The notes under the pieces are model-generated. The model searched no databases and was not told the DNA's origin. It was given only the letters and a program-made list of their open reading frames with translations. From positions 124,001 through 188,000 of the forward strand of contig JBQEKC010000001.1 of assembly GCA_052103595.1 (NCBI GenBank): DNA of 64,000 bases, read 5' to 3'. The translations under genes and the position numbers were made by a program. The first letter of the stretch is position 1. Every line of letters begins with the position of its first letter. This document shows, one piece after another, positions 48,288-58,378 of the stretch. This stretch comes from CAMEGH01 sp052103595 (GTDB lineage: Bacteria > Patescibacteriota > Saccharimonadia > Saccharimonadales > Saccharimonadaceae).

Positions 48288-49499
48288 ATGTCAGAACACA
48301 CAAGTGGTCGACGCAATCCGCGCCGCAATTTTAGCAAGGGCGGACGCAATTTTAATCGCAACAACAAGAAACGTCGCGGTCCAAGCAAACAATACATCCA
48401 CCCAAGCAAATTTATCAACAAGGCAATCGAAGTTGCAGCTGAAGTGCCGTACGAACCAAAGCATTCATTTGCAGATTTTCCATTTGGCTCAGAACTACAT
48501 TACAATATCCGCAATAAAGGATTTGTAACGCCAAGCGCTATTCAAGATCAAGCAATTCCAGAAATTATTAACGGCAACGACGTGATTGGTCTTGCTAATA
48601 CCGGTACCGGAAAAACAGCAGCTTTCTTGTTGCCGGTAATTGAACGTATGAGTGGCATTATGGCGGCGCCAGCAGTGTTGATTGTTGCGCCAACTCGTGA
48701 GCTCGCACAACAAATTAATGACGAATTCCGTGTGTTTGCAAAAGGCCTTAATTTGTACTCTGCTCTTTTGGTTGGTGGTGCAAATATTGACCGTCAAATT
48801 CGCGACCTCAAACGCCGCCCACACTTTGTAATTGGTACACCAGGCCGTATTAAAGATTTGCTTGAAAAGCGCAAATTGCAGCTTAAAAACATGAGTGTGC
48901 TGGTGCTCGACGAAGCCGACCGCATGCTTGATATGGGTTTCTTGCCAGATATTCAATCAATCGTAAAAGCCATGCCACGTGAACGCCAAAGCTTGTTCTT
49001 CTCGGCAACGATTACGCCAGAGATTGAAAAAATCACTCAAGAATTTTTGAATGATCCTGTAACGATTAGCGTACGCACGAACGAAACTAGCGACCACGTT
49101 GAGCAGGATGTGATTGAAACGCGCGACAAAGAGCATAAAATTGAAGTACTGAAAGACCTGCTTGCACAAGAAGACTACGAAAAGGTGCTTGTATTTGGTG
49201 AAACGAAGTACGGCGTGCAACGTTTGTGCGACCATTTGGGCAACTGTGGCGTGCCATCTGTGGCAATTCACGGTAACAAAAACCAAGCGCAACGCCAACG
49301 TGCTTTGAAAGATTTCAAGAATAATAAAGCGCGAGTAATGGTAGCAACCGATGTGGCTGCACGTGGGCTTGATATTCCAAACGTGACACACGTGATTAAT
49401 TTTGACACTCCACAAACGTACGACGATTACGTTCACCGTATAGGCCGAACTGGTCGTGGTGGCGCACGTGGTCGAGCACATACGTTCATCTCTGCATAA
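48288..49499 (+). CDS. DEAD-box RNA helicase
   Basis: The 403-residue ATP-dependent RNA helicase has a basic Arg/Asn/Gly-rich N-terminal tail, then all core motifs: Q motif GFVTPSAIQDQAIPEI, Walker A ANTGTGKT, PTRELAQQ, TPGRIKDL, DEAD in VLDEADRMLDMGF, SAT, and HRIGRTGRGG in domain 2. It ends shortly after motif VI, so it lacks a C-terminal RNA-binding extension and resembles short RhlE-type enzymes. It probably remodels ribosomal or messenger RNA. Confidence 0.94.
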   Translation: MSEHTSGRRNPRRNFSKGGRNFNRNNKKRRGPSKQYIHPSKFINKAIEVAAEVPYEPKHSFADFPFGSELHYNIRNKGFVTPSAIQDQAIPEIINGNDVIGLANTGTGKTAAFLLPVIERMSGIMAAPAVLIVAPTRELAQQINDEFRVFAKGLNLYSALLVGGANIDRQIRDLKRRPHFVIGTPGRIKDLLEKRKLQLKNMSVLVLDEADRMLDMGFLPDIQSIVKAMPRERQSLFFSATITPEIEKITQEFLNDPVTISVRTNETSDHVEQDVIETRDKEHKIEVLKDLLAQEDYEKVLVFGETKYGVQRLCDHLGNCGVPSVAIHGNKNQAQRQRALKDFKNNKARVMVATDVAARGLDIPNVTHVINFDTPQTYDDYVHRIGRTGRGGARGRAHTFISA

Positions 49500-49575
49500 C
49501 ATAACAATAGTAATAGCGCATACACCTAGCTTGTCTGGGTGTATTTTGCGGCGCACGTAGAAAGGAGTTTTATAC

Positions 49576-50841
49576 GTGACACAAAAGAAATCAAATAAAC
49601 AGACAATTATTCCCCCAAAGCAACAGGGTAAAACGGCGTTTACTCGCAAATTTCGGGCGTGGTATCGTACACTTCCGGCTGGACTTCAACTTGTTGGGCT
49701 GCAGCTATGGATGCCATTATTTTTTGTGACGATGCTTTGCATGTGTTACCTTTTTGCGTTTCATGCGCCACGGATTGCTGACGTGCCGGTGGCGTATGTT
49801 GGAGCTGAAGCTCCGGCCACACAGCTAGAAGAAAAATTGGATGGCAAAATTGCTATTTCAATGTATGATTCACGCGATGACGCCACTGAAGCTGTCCGTA
49901 GCGGAAAAATGGCAGGTGCGATTGAATCAACAGATGATGGCAATATGCAGCTTATTATCGCGAGCGCCCACCAATTTCAGGCAGCGACGATGGTTCGGCA
50001 AATGCTTGAACCAGTGCTGCTAACTGATGGCATGCCGCCTACTGTGCACGACCTTGCCCCACTTCCCGCGCACGACGCATTTGGCACGGTTGCTATGTAT
50101 ATGATGCTGGTGACGTGTATTGGGGGCTATATGGTGGGTATGTTTTTGGGTATGATGGGCGGCCCCCTGCTCCATCGTACGCGTATTGCAACATTACTTG
50201 TGGCGAGCTTTGTGCTCTCGCTGCTTGCGCAAGTACTCACTTATGGTGTCGATGCGGTGCATGGCCATTTTTGGCAATTATGGCCGTTACAATGGGCGTG
50301 GATGTTTACGATTGGACTTGTGGTAAATGGCGCAAGTTATTTCGTAGGACGCTTTATTGCAACCGTCGCGCTGACTATATTTGTCTTTTTGAGTATGCCA
50401 GCTTCAGGCGGCGCATTTCCAGTGTACTTCTTGCCGGATATCTTCCAGTGGCTGAGCCACGTCGTGGTCGGGAGCGGTATTACCGAAATGTACAAACATA
50501 TCTTGTACGGCGTTGGCCCCGGTATGATGAGCGGCTTTACCCTTCTTGCGACATATCTGCTGATTGGGCTAGTGCTCACAGTTATCGGCAAGCCACTATG
50601 GGAACGCCGCCGTGCTAAGCAAATCTTAGCTGGTGAAACAACAATGTTTATGGACGCACAAAAGGCTAACCGTGATCATAATGCAAAGATTCGTGAACGC
50701 ATTTTTGCTGATGCTGGTTTGGTACTTCCTGAAACACTCGAGGTGGAGGGTACCGTACTTGAAACCGAGGGCAATGGCCCGCAAAGTGGCGCAAGCGACA
50801 TGCTTACGACAGACAGCTCATTTGATCGAACGCGTGAATAA
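49576..50841 (+). CDS. YhgE/Pip-like or ABC-2-type membrane protein
   Basis: The 421-residue protein has one N-terminal membrane segment (LQLWMPLFFVTMLCMCYLF), an extracytoplasmic domain (about 60-165) with the VAYVG...DARDDATEAVRSGKMAGAIE style of YhgE/ABC-2 permeases, then about five membrane segments (185-355) and a charged tail. Such proteins are linked to export or phage/ESAT-type surface complexes. Start GTG 49576 with AAAGGAG 9 bases upstream. No ATPase partner is adjacent, so transporter activity is uncertain. Confidence 0.75.
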   Translation: MTQKKSNKQTIIPPKQQGKTAFTRKFRAWYRTLPAGLQLVGLQLWMPLFFVTMLCMCYLFAFHAPRIADVPVAYVGAEAPATQLEEKLDGKIAISMYDSRDDATEAVRSGKMAGAIESTDDGNMQLIIASAHQFQAATMVRQMLEPVLLTDGMPPTVHDLAPLPAHDAFGTVAMYMMLVTCIGGYMVGMFLGMMGGPLLHRTRIATLLVASFVLSLLAQVLTYGVDAVHGHFWQLWPLQWAWMFTIGLVVNGASYFVGRFIATVALTIFVFLSMPASGGAFPVYFLPDIFQWLSHVVVGSGITEMYKHILYGVGPGMMSGFTLLATYLLIGLVLTVIGKPLWERRRAKQILAGETTMFMDAQKANRDHNAKIRERIFADAGLVLPETLEVEGTVLETEGNGPQSGASDMLTTDSSFDRTRE

Positions 50842-50846
50842 GAAAA

Positions 50847-50881
50847 ACGACAGGCTCTACTGTCGCCTGTCGTGTTGTTTT
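50847..50881 (+). terminator. Terminator of the YhgE-like gene
   Basis: ACGACAGG and CCTGTCGT form an 8-bp stem followed by GTTGTTTT. The hairpin overlaps the last codons and stop of the convergent gene at 50857. Confidence 0.7.
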
Positions 50882-51063
50882 CGGGTGAGATACCAGCCGC
50901 CATCGATTTCTCTGTAGACAAAAAGCTCAAGTTCTGGCTTGAGAAGCATTTGTCGCTCGGCCGCATCTTCTGCCTGCTTTTTGCTGGCAAAACGCGTCTT
51001 TTGGCGCGAACTGACGCTTGGGCGATACGGACTGTGTTTAGGCGCTTTATTTCGCCGTGGCAT
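50857..51063 (-). CDS. Small basic protein, 68 residues
   Basis: No family recognised, but the sequence is compact and regular: basic N-terminus (MPRRNKAPKHSPYRPS), helix FASKKQAEDAAERQML, then strands LELFVYREIDGGWYLT. The helix-strand pattern resembles small proteins seen next to atp operons in CPR genomes, though I cannot confirm that. Its start lies just upstream of the divergent AtpI-like gene and its 3' end lies in the convergent terminator. Confidence 0.5.
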   Translation of the reverse strand: MPRRNKAPKHSPYRPSVSSRQKTRFASKKQAEDAAERQMLLKPELELFVYREIDGGWYLTRKQHDRRQ

Positions 51064-51064
51064 A

Positions 51065-51093
51065 TTGCATCTTTTTGTTGCTCATGGTACAGT
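51065..51093 (+). promoter_or_regulatory. Promoter of the ATP synthase operon
   Basis: TTGCAT (51065-51070), 17 bases, TACAGT (51088-51093), 10 bases before ATG 51104. It is the only good promoter seen ahead of the nine-gene atp run. Confidence 0.55.
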
Positions 51094-51103
51094 ACTAGTG
51101 TAC

Positions 51104-51358
51104 ATGAGTGCCGATAAAAAATCATCCCAGCCGAATCCTTCGACCGGAAGTCAGATGCTTATTGTGGGTACTTTTCTCGATACAACATGGCGAATGTTTG
51201 TGCCGATTCTGATCTTTGCTTTACTGGGATATGTACTGGATATGTCACTCTCGACATTGCCAATTGCGACTATCGCCGGGCTGTGTATCGGATCGCTCGC
51301 ATCGCTTGTGTTAGTACGTCGCCTGTATAAAAAAGTAAAAGAAGCGTATAAGGAATAA
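51104..51358 (+). CDS. AtpI/AtpZ-like membrane protein of the ATP synthase operon
   Basis: The 84-residue protein has two membrane segments (MFVPILIFALLGYVLDMSL and TIAGLCIGSLASLVLVRRLY) separated by a short turn, the layout of AtpI/AtpZ helpers of F0 assembly. Its position, 3 bases before atpB, supports this. ATG 51104 is chosen because the promoter -10 is 10 bases upstream; a longer upstream frame is not credible. Confidence 0.75.
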   Translation: MSADKKSSQPNPSTGSQMLIVGTFLDTTWRMFVPILIFALLGYVLDMSLSTLPIATIAGLCIGSLASLVLVRRLYKKVKEAYKE

Positions 51359-51361
51359 TAT

Positions 51362-52189
51362 ATGTTGCAAACGTTTGCTGCAGCTGATCTGCACATTGAA
51401 ATTAAAGCCGAGCCGATTTTTGAGATCGGGTCATTTGTGGTGACAAATTCAATGCTGACTGGCTTTATTGGCTACGCGCTGGTAATTTGGCTGTTTTTTG
51501 CGGTGCGCCGTGCTATCAAAACTGGTAAGGGTGGCTACGTTACAAAGGGTGTAATATGGGTATTTGAAATGCTTTACAATACTGTGCGCCAAGTAGTAGC
51601 TGACCAGACGTTGGCGAAAAAGGTAGCTCCACTCGCTATCACACTCTTCTTTGTGATTATTGTGAACTACTGGATGGGTATTTTGCCGGGTGTCGGTACG
51701 ATTACCAACGCTGATGGTATTCCGCTCTTCCGCGGTTTGGTGGCCGACCTTAACGTTACATTCGCTTTTGCTATCATCTCGATGGTGATGGCGCAGGTAT
51801 ATGCAGCCAAGGTGCACGGCTTCTTCGGTAACCTTGGGCGTTATCTTAAAAATCCATTCAAAGACCCAGCAGGTGCTTTTGAAGGAATCCTTGAACTTAT
51901 TTCTGAATTTTCTCGCTTGCTTGCATTGAGCCTTCGTTTGTTTGGTAACGTGTTTGCTGGCGAGGTGCTATTGATTGCAATTGGCTATGTTGCCGCGTAC
52001 TTTGCATCAATCGCATTGCTGCCGTTTATGGTGTTTGAATTGTTTATCGGTGCAATTCAGGCATATGTATTTTTCATGCTGACCACCGTGTTTATATCCC
52101 TCGGCGTTGTTTCTCACGATACACACGAGGCTTCACCTACTGATCATTCCCCTGCTGATAAGAAGAAAAAACTTGCAGCACACGGATGA
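51362..52189 (+). CDS. atpB: ATP synthase subunit a
   Basis: The 275-residue F0 stator subunit forms the ion half-channels. About six membrane segments are visible, and the essential Arg sits in LALSLRLFGNVFAGEVLL near residue 193. The late motif FIGAIQAYVFFMLTTVF is typical. It ends with TGA followed at once by TAA, a tandem stop. It lies between the AtpI-like gene and atpE. Confidence 0.95.
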   Translation: MLQTFAAADLHIEIKAEPIFEIGSFVVTNSMLTGFIGYALVIWLFFAVRRAIKTGKGGYVTKGVIWVFEMLYNTVRQVVADQTLAKKVAPLAITLFFVIIVNYWMGILPGVGTITNADGIPLFRGLVADLNVTFAFAIISMVMAQVYAAKVHGFFGNLGRYLKNPFKDPAGAFEGILELISEFSRLLALSLRLFGNVFAGEVLLIAIGYVAAYFASIALLPFMVFELFIGAIQAYVFFMLTTVFISLGVVSHDTHEASPTDHSPADKKKKLAAHG

Positions 52190-52238
52190 TAACAAGACGA
52201 GTATACTAATTTAACAGTAATAAGGAGATATTACCCAC

Positions 52239-52451
52239 ATGGAAGCACTCGCATTTGGTTTAACATACGCTATTTCAGCACTTGGTGCCGCACTAGGCGC
52301 TGGACTTGTTGGTATGGCTGCAATGAACGCAGCTGGCCGTAACCCAGAAAAGATCGGCGAAATCCGTACGCTTATGATCCTCGGTATTTCATTTATCGAC
52401 GCTCTTGCGATTATCGGTTTCGTTGTAGCAATCCTCGTAAAAGTACTGTAA
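52239..52451 (+). CDS. atpE: ATP synthase subunit c
   Basis: The 70-residue hairpin of two membrane helices forms the rotor ring. The loop carries RNPEK (the conserved polar loop), and the ion-binding carboxylate is the Asp in SFIDALAIIGF near residue 55. The N-terminal helix has the Gly/Ala pattern ALGAALGAGLVG. Asp rather than Glu and the absence of an obvious Na+ ligand set point to proton use, which is an inference. AAGGAG lies upstream. Confidence 0.95.
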   Translation: MEALAFGLTYAISALGAALGAGLVGMAAMNAAGRNPEKIGEIRTLMILGISFIDALAIIGFVVAILVKVL

Positions 52452-52469
52452 TCAAGGAGTATGGGCACG

Positions 52470-53015
52470 ATGATGCAAACAATGACATTTGTTGCTGTTG
52501 CCGCTGAATCTGCAAACGCAGGTTTGTTTGAGTCGCTTGGTATCGATTGGAAGATGCTGGCGTTCCAAATGATTGCGTTTGTGCTACTGCTATGGCTTTT
52601 GAGTAAGTTTGTATTCCCTATCATCGTTAAAAGTATTGATGATCGAGAAGAGAAAATTGCCGAAGGTCAACGCATGGCTGAAGAAGCTGTTGAACGCGCC
52701 GACGCTGCCAACGACGAAATTGCTGAGCTAATGAAGCAAGCAAAGAAAGACGCAGCGGAGATCGTGAGCGACGCAAAAGACCAAGCCAATCAAATGGCTG
52801 CCGATTCGGACAAGAAAGCAAAAGAACGTGCGGAACGTATCGTAGAGAATGCTCACGATGATATCGCACGCGAAGTTGCCAGCGCCAAAAAAGCACTTCA
52901 TAACGAAACGCTTGAATTGGTTGCGCTTGCCACCGAAAAAGTAACGTCGAAAGCGGTTTCAAAATCGGTTGACGAAAAAACAATTTCAGCAGCAATTAAA
53001 GAATCGAGTAAATAA
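52470..53015 (+). CDS. atpF: ATP synthase subunit b
   Basis: The 181-residue stator stalk has one N-terminal membrane helix (MLAFQMIAFVLLLWLLSKFVF, split here for length) and a long charged coiled coil. ATG 52461 is too close to AAGGAG, so I prefer ATG 52470, 10 bases downstream of it. The stop overlaps the start of atpH (TAATG). A single b gene suggests a b2 homodimer. Confidence 0.92.
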   Translation: MMQTMTFVAVAAESANAGLFESLGIDWKMLAFQMIAFVLLLWLLSKFVFPIIVKSIDDREEKIAEGQRMAEEAVERADAANDEIAELMKQAKKDAAEIVSDAKDQANQMAADSDKKAKERAERIVENAHDDIAREVASAKKALHNETLELVALATEKVTSKAVSKSVDEKTISAAIKESSK

Positions 53016-53404
53016 TGGCACGGGTTATTTCGCGCCGAAAACTTGCCGAGTATGTCGCTGACCAATTGCTTGCTGGCGATAAAGATATCGTCGCTCAATT
53101 GGCCGCTCACTTGGTGCAAACACGCAAGGTTCGCACGCTTGAATTAGTGGTGCGTGATATCGAAACGGCGTTAATGGAGCGCGGCACGTTGGTTGCTGAC
53201 ATTCATAGCGCGCACGATCTTACCGACACCCTAAAGCGTGATATTACAGCGTTTTTGAAGAAAGAAACAGGTGCACGTACGGTGCATTTGCGTGAGGCAA
53301 TTGACACGACGCTTATTGGTGGCGTACAGATTGAAACACCGGCTGCAACGCTCGATACAACCATTAAACATAAATTGCAGCAACTTAAAGCGGCAAAACA
53401 GTAA
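53015..53404 (+). CDS. atpH: ATP synthase subunit delta, short form
   Basis: Links F1 to the b stalk. Only 129 residues, against about 175 in most bacteria. The N-terminal helical bundle is partly present (ISRRKLAEYVADQLLAG), and the C-terminal motif DTTLIGGVQIETPAATLDTTI, shared by the family, is intact. The shortening is within the middle; the reading frame looks clean, so it may be a lineage trait. Position between atpF and atpA supports the call. Confidence 0.88.
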   Translation: MARVISRRKLAEYVADQLLAGDKDIVAQLAAHLVQTRKVRTLELVVRDIETALMERGTLVADIHSAHDLTDTLKRDITAFLKKETGARTVHLREAIDTTLIGGVQIETPAATLDTTIKHKLQQLKAAKQ

Positions 53405-53419
53405 CGAAAGAAAGGTACT

Positions 53420-54949
<1,530 letters not shown>

Positions 54950-54950
54950 G

Positions 54951-55820
54951 ATGGCATCCATACGGCAACTAAAATCGCGTATTCGCTCGGTAAAAAACAC
55001 CAAGCAAATTACTCGTGCGATGGAAATGGTCGCCGCCAGTAAAATGCGACGTGCGCAGGATTCGACCAAAGCGTCGGCTCCGTATGCGCGCCTTGCAAGC
55101 GAACTGCTCACCTATCTTGGCGGGCAGAACGTGACCGACACTCACCCGTACTTTGAAAAGCGTACAGTTAAAAAGCGTTTGCTGATTGTGATTGCCAGCG
55201 ACAAAGGCTTGGCTGGTGCATATAACACGAACGTGTTGCGCAAATACACTCAGCAGCTAAAAGAAGACGATGCAATGGGTATCGGCAATGCGAGCCTAAC
55301 GATTGGCCGCCGTGCGACACGTTTTGCGGCGCGCTTGAAAGATACCGAGCTAATCGGTGCATACGACGACATGGCCGATAAGCCGCGCGGGCATGAACTG
55401 CGCACGATTGTCGATACGGCAATTGAGGCATTTACCTCTGGCGAAGTAGACGCCGTCGACATTGTCTACACCGAGTTTTTCAACGCGGTAAAGCAAGAAG
55501 TCACTATGCAGCGTATTTTGCCAGCTGGCTACACCTATGTTGAAGCAAGCGAAAACGTACAAGATGCAACGTTCGAGCCAAGCCCTGAAAAGGTGCTTGA
55601 TGCGGTGGCGTATCGGTTGGTAGAAGCGCAGGTATTTCAGGCGCTGCTTGATGCAAAAGCATCAGAACACAGTATGCGCATGGTTGCCATGAAAAACGCA
55701 ACCGACAACGCAAGTGATTTGGCGGATGATTTAACGCTCGAAATGAATAAAGCTCGCCAAGGGGCAATTACCCAAGAATTGGCAGAAATTTCTGGTGGCG
55801 TGGAAGCGATGAAGGAATAA
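54951..55820 (+). CDS. atpG: ATP synthase subunit gamma
   Basis: The 289-residue rotor shaft starts with SIRQLKSRIRSVKNTKQITRAMEMV (given here in part as IRQLKSRIRSVKNTKQIT) and ends with MKNATDNASDLADDL and ARQGAITQELAEI, both highly conserved helices of the coiled-coil shaft. It starts 1 base after the atpA stop codon. Confidence 0.95.
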   Translation: MASIRQLKSRIRSVKNTKQITRAMEMVAASKMRRAQDSTKASAPYARLASELLTYLGGQNVTDTHPYFEKRTVKKRLLIVIASDKGLAGAYNTNVLRKYTQQLKEDDAMGIGNASLTIGRRATRFAARLKDTELIGAYDDMADKPRGHELRTIVDTAIEAFTSGEVDAVDIVYTEFFNAVKQEVTMQRILPAGYTYVEASENVQDATFEPSPEKVLDAVAYRLVEAQVFQALLDAKASEHSMRMVAMKNATDNASDLADDLTLEMNKARQGAITQELAEISGGVEAMKE

Positions 55821-55829
55821 GGAGAAACT

Positions 55830-57221
55830 ATGACGAAGAAAGAACAATCTGGGAAGATTATCCAAGTCGTCGGTGTGGTTGTGGATGTTGAGTTTGCGGG
55901 TGATCATTTGCCAGCAATTTACGACGCACTGCACGCCAAAGACGGCAAAAAAGTCGTAACCCTCGAGGTTGCGCAACATCTCGACGAACATACGGTGCGT
56001 GCTATTGCACTTTCAAGCACTGATGGGCTGCGTCGTGGTGGCGAAGTAACGGCAACGGGCGCGCCAATTAGCGTTCCGGTTGGCGAAGGCACACTGGGCC
56101 GTATGTTTAACGTAACCGGCGACCCAATCGACGACAAGCCAGCGCCAAAGGGCGACACTGCGCCAATTCACCGCGCGGCTCCCCCACTTTCAGAACAGTC
56201 AAACAAGGCTGAAATTTTGGAAACAGGTATTAAGGTGGTCGACCTTATCGCACCACTTGCCAAAGGTGGTAAAGCTGGGCTATTTGCCGGTGCTGGTGTG
56301 GGTAAAACCGTCTTGATTACCGAACTGATTAACAACATCGCCAAGTTCCACAGCGGAAACTCTGTGTTTGCCGGTGTTGGTGAGCGTACGCGTGAAGGTA
56401 ACGACCTCTACTACGAGATGGAAGAAGCCAACGTACTTGATAAAACTGCCCTCGTGTTTGGTCAGATGAACGAGCCGCCAGGAGCGCGTCTTCGTGTGGC
56501 GCTTTCGGGCCTTGCGATGGCGGAAACCTTCCGTGACGAAGGCAAAGACGTATTGTTGTTTATCGACAACATTTACCGCTATACACAGGCTGGTGCGGAA
56601 GTGTCTGCCCTGCTTGGTCGTTTGCCATCTGCGGTGGGGTATCAGCCAAATCTGCAGCAAGAAATGGGTGCGTTGCAGGAACGAATTACTTCAACAAAGA
56701 AGGGTTCGATTACTTCTGTGCAGGCTGTCTACGTTCCGGCGGACGACTTGACCGACCCAGCACCTGCGACAACCTTCGCGCACCTTGACGCCACGATTGT
56801 GATGAACCGTGCTTTGACCGAAATTGGTATTTACCCAGCGGTTGACGTGCTCGATAGTACCAGTTCAAGCCTCGACCCAGAAGTTGTTGGTGAAGAACAC
56901 TACCAAATCGCTCGCGAAGTGCAACGTATTTTGCAGCAATACAAAGACTTGCAAGATATCATCGCGATCCTTGGTATGGAAGAATTGTCTGACGAACAAA
57001 AGCAAATCGTTAACCGCGCTCGCCGCATCCAACGATTCTTTGCGCAGCCCTTCCACGTGGCCGAAAAGTTTACGGGCAACCCGGGTGTCTACATCAAGCT
57101 TGAAGACACGATTCAAGACACGAAAGACATCTTGGCTGGTAAGTACGACGACAAGCCAGAAAGCTGGTTCTACATGGTAAACGGCAGCCTGAGCGAAAAA
57201 GCAGCCAACGAAAAGGAGTAA
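55830..57221 (+). CDS. atpD: ATP synthase subunit beta
   Basis: The 463-residue catalytic subunit of F1 has the P-loop GGKAGLFAGAGVGKT near residue 150, the catalytic Glu in VGERTREGNDLYYEM, the DELSEED-like loop region MEELSDEQKQ, and the VSALLGRLPSAVGYQP segment. It follows atpG by 9 bases with AAGGAG. Small substitutions such as IYRYTQAG for IFRFTQAG are conservative. Confidence 0.97.
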   Translation: MTKKEQSGKIIQVVGVVVDVEFAGDHLPAIYDALHAKDGKKVVTLEVAQHLDEHTVRAIALSSTDGLRRGGEVTATGAPISVPVGEGTLGRMFNVTGDPIDDKPAPKGDTAPIHRAAPPLSEQSNKAEILETGIKVVDLIAPLAKGGKAGLFAGAGVGKTVLITELINNIAKFHSGNSVFAGVGERTREGNDLYYEMEEANVLDKTALVFGQMNEPPGARLRVALSGLAMAETFRDEGKDVLLFIDNIYRYTQAGAEVSALLGRLPSAVGYQPNLQQEMGALQERITSTKKGSITSVQAVYVPADDLTDPAPATTFAHLDATIVMNRALTEIGIYPAVDVLDSTSSSLDPEVVGEEHYQIAREVQRILQQYKDLQDIIAILGMEELSDEQKQIVNRARRIQRFFAQPFHVAEKFTGNPGVYIKLEDTIQDTKDILAGKYDDKPESWFYMVNGSLSEKAANEKE

Positions 57222-57225
57222 TCGT

Positions 57226-57654
57226 ATGATGAATTTTCGTTTGGTGACGATGTACGGCGAAAAGGTCAACGAGGAAGTTTACTCGGTGACCTTGCCGACA
57301 GCCGAGGGCGAAATCTCTGTCTTTCCAAGCCACGAACCGCTGGTTGCGGTGGCGCGCGACGGTGTTATTACCGTTCGTTACGAAAAAGACGACGATGATT
57401 CGAAGCTCGAATTCTTTGCGATTTCGGGCGGCGTGATTGAAATCAGCCAGAAAAGCGTTCGCGTGCTGGTGGACGAGGCCGATCATGGCGATGATATCGT
57501 TGAAGCGGAAAGCAAGGCTGCGCTTGAGCGCGCGCTGAAAATGCAAGAAGAAGCGACCGACCAAGTTGAGCTCGAGAAGGCTCACCAGTTGGTGGATCGC
57601 CATTCGGTGCGTTTGAAAGTGGCCGATTTGCGTCGACGCCGCCGTAATCGATAA
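57226..57654 (+). CDS. atpC: ATP synthase subunit epsilon
   Basis: The 142-residue F1 subunit has the N-terminal beta sandwich (TLPTAEGEISVFPSHEPLVA) and two C-terminal helices. The last helix ends in an Arg-rich tail (LRRRRRNR), more basic than usual, which might affect its inhibitory conformations. Tandem ATG codons at 57226 and 57229 follow AAAAGGAG. It is the last gene of the operon. Confidence 0.92.
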   Translation: MMNFRLVTMYGEKVNEEVYSVTLPTAEGEISVFPSHEPLVAVARDGVITVRYEKDDDDSKLEFFAISGGVIEISQKSVRVLVDEADHGDDIVEAESKAALERALKMQEEATDQVELEKAHQLVDRHSVRLKVADLRRRRRNR

Positions 57655-57668
57655 GCTCGTTGCCTGAA

Positions 57669-57702
57669 GAAAGAACGCCTCCTCATGGAAGCGTTCTTTT
57701 TA
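57669..57702 (+). terminator. Terminator of the atp operon
   Basis: AAGAACGC and GCGTTCTT form an 8-bp stem with a 10-base loop followed by a T-run. Confidence 0.8.
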
Positions 57703-57715
57703 TTATGCGGCAAGG

Positions 57716-57744
57716 AAAAACCCCAGAAGAAATGACTTCTGGGG
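57716..57744 (-). terminator. Terminator of the secreted protein gene at 57764
   Basis: On the minus strand CCCCAGAAG and CTTCTGGGG form a 9-bp stem followed by TTTTT. Confidence 0.8.
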
Positions 57745-57763
57745 ATCTACCGTCGAGATATGC

Positions 57764-58282
57764 TTACGCAGCGCAGTTCACGGAGGTGTCGACGGGGACA
57801 CTTCCCTCGAACAGGGTTCGATCGTTGTTGCTTGCCTGCACGGTGAGTGCCTGAATGGCAGTCTCATCGGTTTCGGCGAAGTCTACAACGCTGAACTCGA
57901 TCACTTCACCTGCGGTGTAGTCCTGGCCGTGCGACCAAGACCCGAACGGAATACTGCCAAAGGCGTAGAATCCGCTGGCCGTGGCGCGAGCCTTGTACTC
58001 GATCAACCGGCCACCGTCTTCACACGAAACCGTCACAGCGTTCGGCTCCAGTGGTGCGGGAAGCTTCGGCGTTTCCGGCTGGGTGTTGCGCCAGCTGCTC
58101 AGGATGTCACGGAGCTGCCGAAGCAGCGTCAGATCGTTGAGCGAAGAAACACTTCCCTGCGCCGATTGCTCGGTGCTGGGCAGACCCTGTGCCTGTGCGG
58201 CCGGAGCTGCCAGTCCTGCAGTCAGTGCCGTCGCCGTGATGACGAGGGCAACCTTCTTGCGAAGTGTGGTGCGAGTGCTCAT
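57764..58282 (-). CDS. Secreted orphan protein, 172 residues
   Basis: The protein has an N-terminal signal peptide (TLRKKVALVITATALTAGLA then AAPAAQA, cleavage near residue 32). A Ser/Gln-rich linker and a Pro-rich hinge (PETPKLPAPLEP) follow, then a beta-rich domain of about 90 residues with one Cys at each end (VSCEDGG and VNCAA), likely a disulfide. The style matches actinobacterial secreted proteins. ATG 58280-58282 is 10 bases from AAAGGAG; the in-frame GTG at 58289-58291 is too close. Function unknown. Confidence 0.75.
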   Translation of the reverse strand: MSTRTTLRKKVALVITATALTAGLAAPAAQAQGLPSTEQSAQGSVSSLNDLTLLRQLRDILSSWRNTQPETPKLPAPLEPNAVTVSCEDGGRLIEYKARATASGFYAFGSIPFGSWSHGQDYTAGEVIEFSVVDFAETDETAIQALTVQASNNDRTLFEGSVPVDTSVNCAA

Positions 58283-58314
58283 AGCGAGCACGCTCCTTTC
58301 GGTAGAATGAACAT

Positions 58315-58373
58315 GTCTTGCGAGATTGCAAGGACACGATGTCTATAATAACACAATTAATTCATAAAAGCAA
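58315..58373 (-). promoter_or_regulatory. Promoter and leader hairpin of the secreted gene at 57764
   Basis: TTGCTT (58368-58373), 17 bases, TATTAT (58345-58350) on the minus strand. The leader contains GTCCTTGC pairing with GCAAGAC (58315-58335). Confidence 0.65.
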
Positions 58374-58378
58374 TATTT

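Noticed and set aside
48957..49649. 230-codon minus-strand frame across the end of the DEAD-box gene
   Set aside because: Antisense to conserved helicase motifs; composition is not protein-like.
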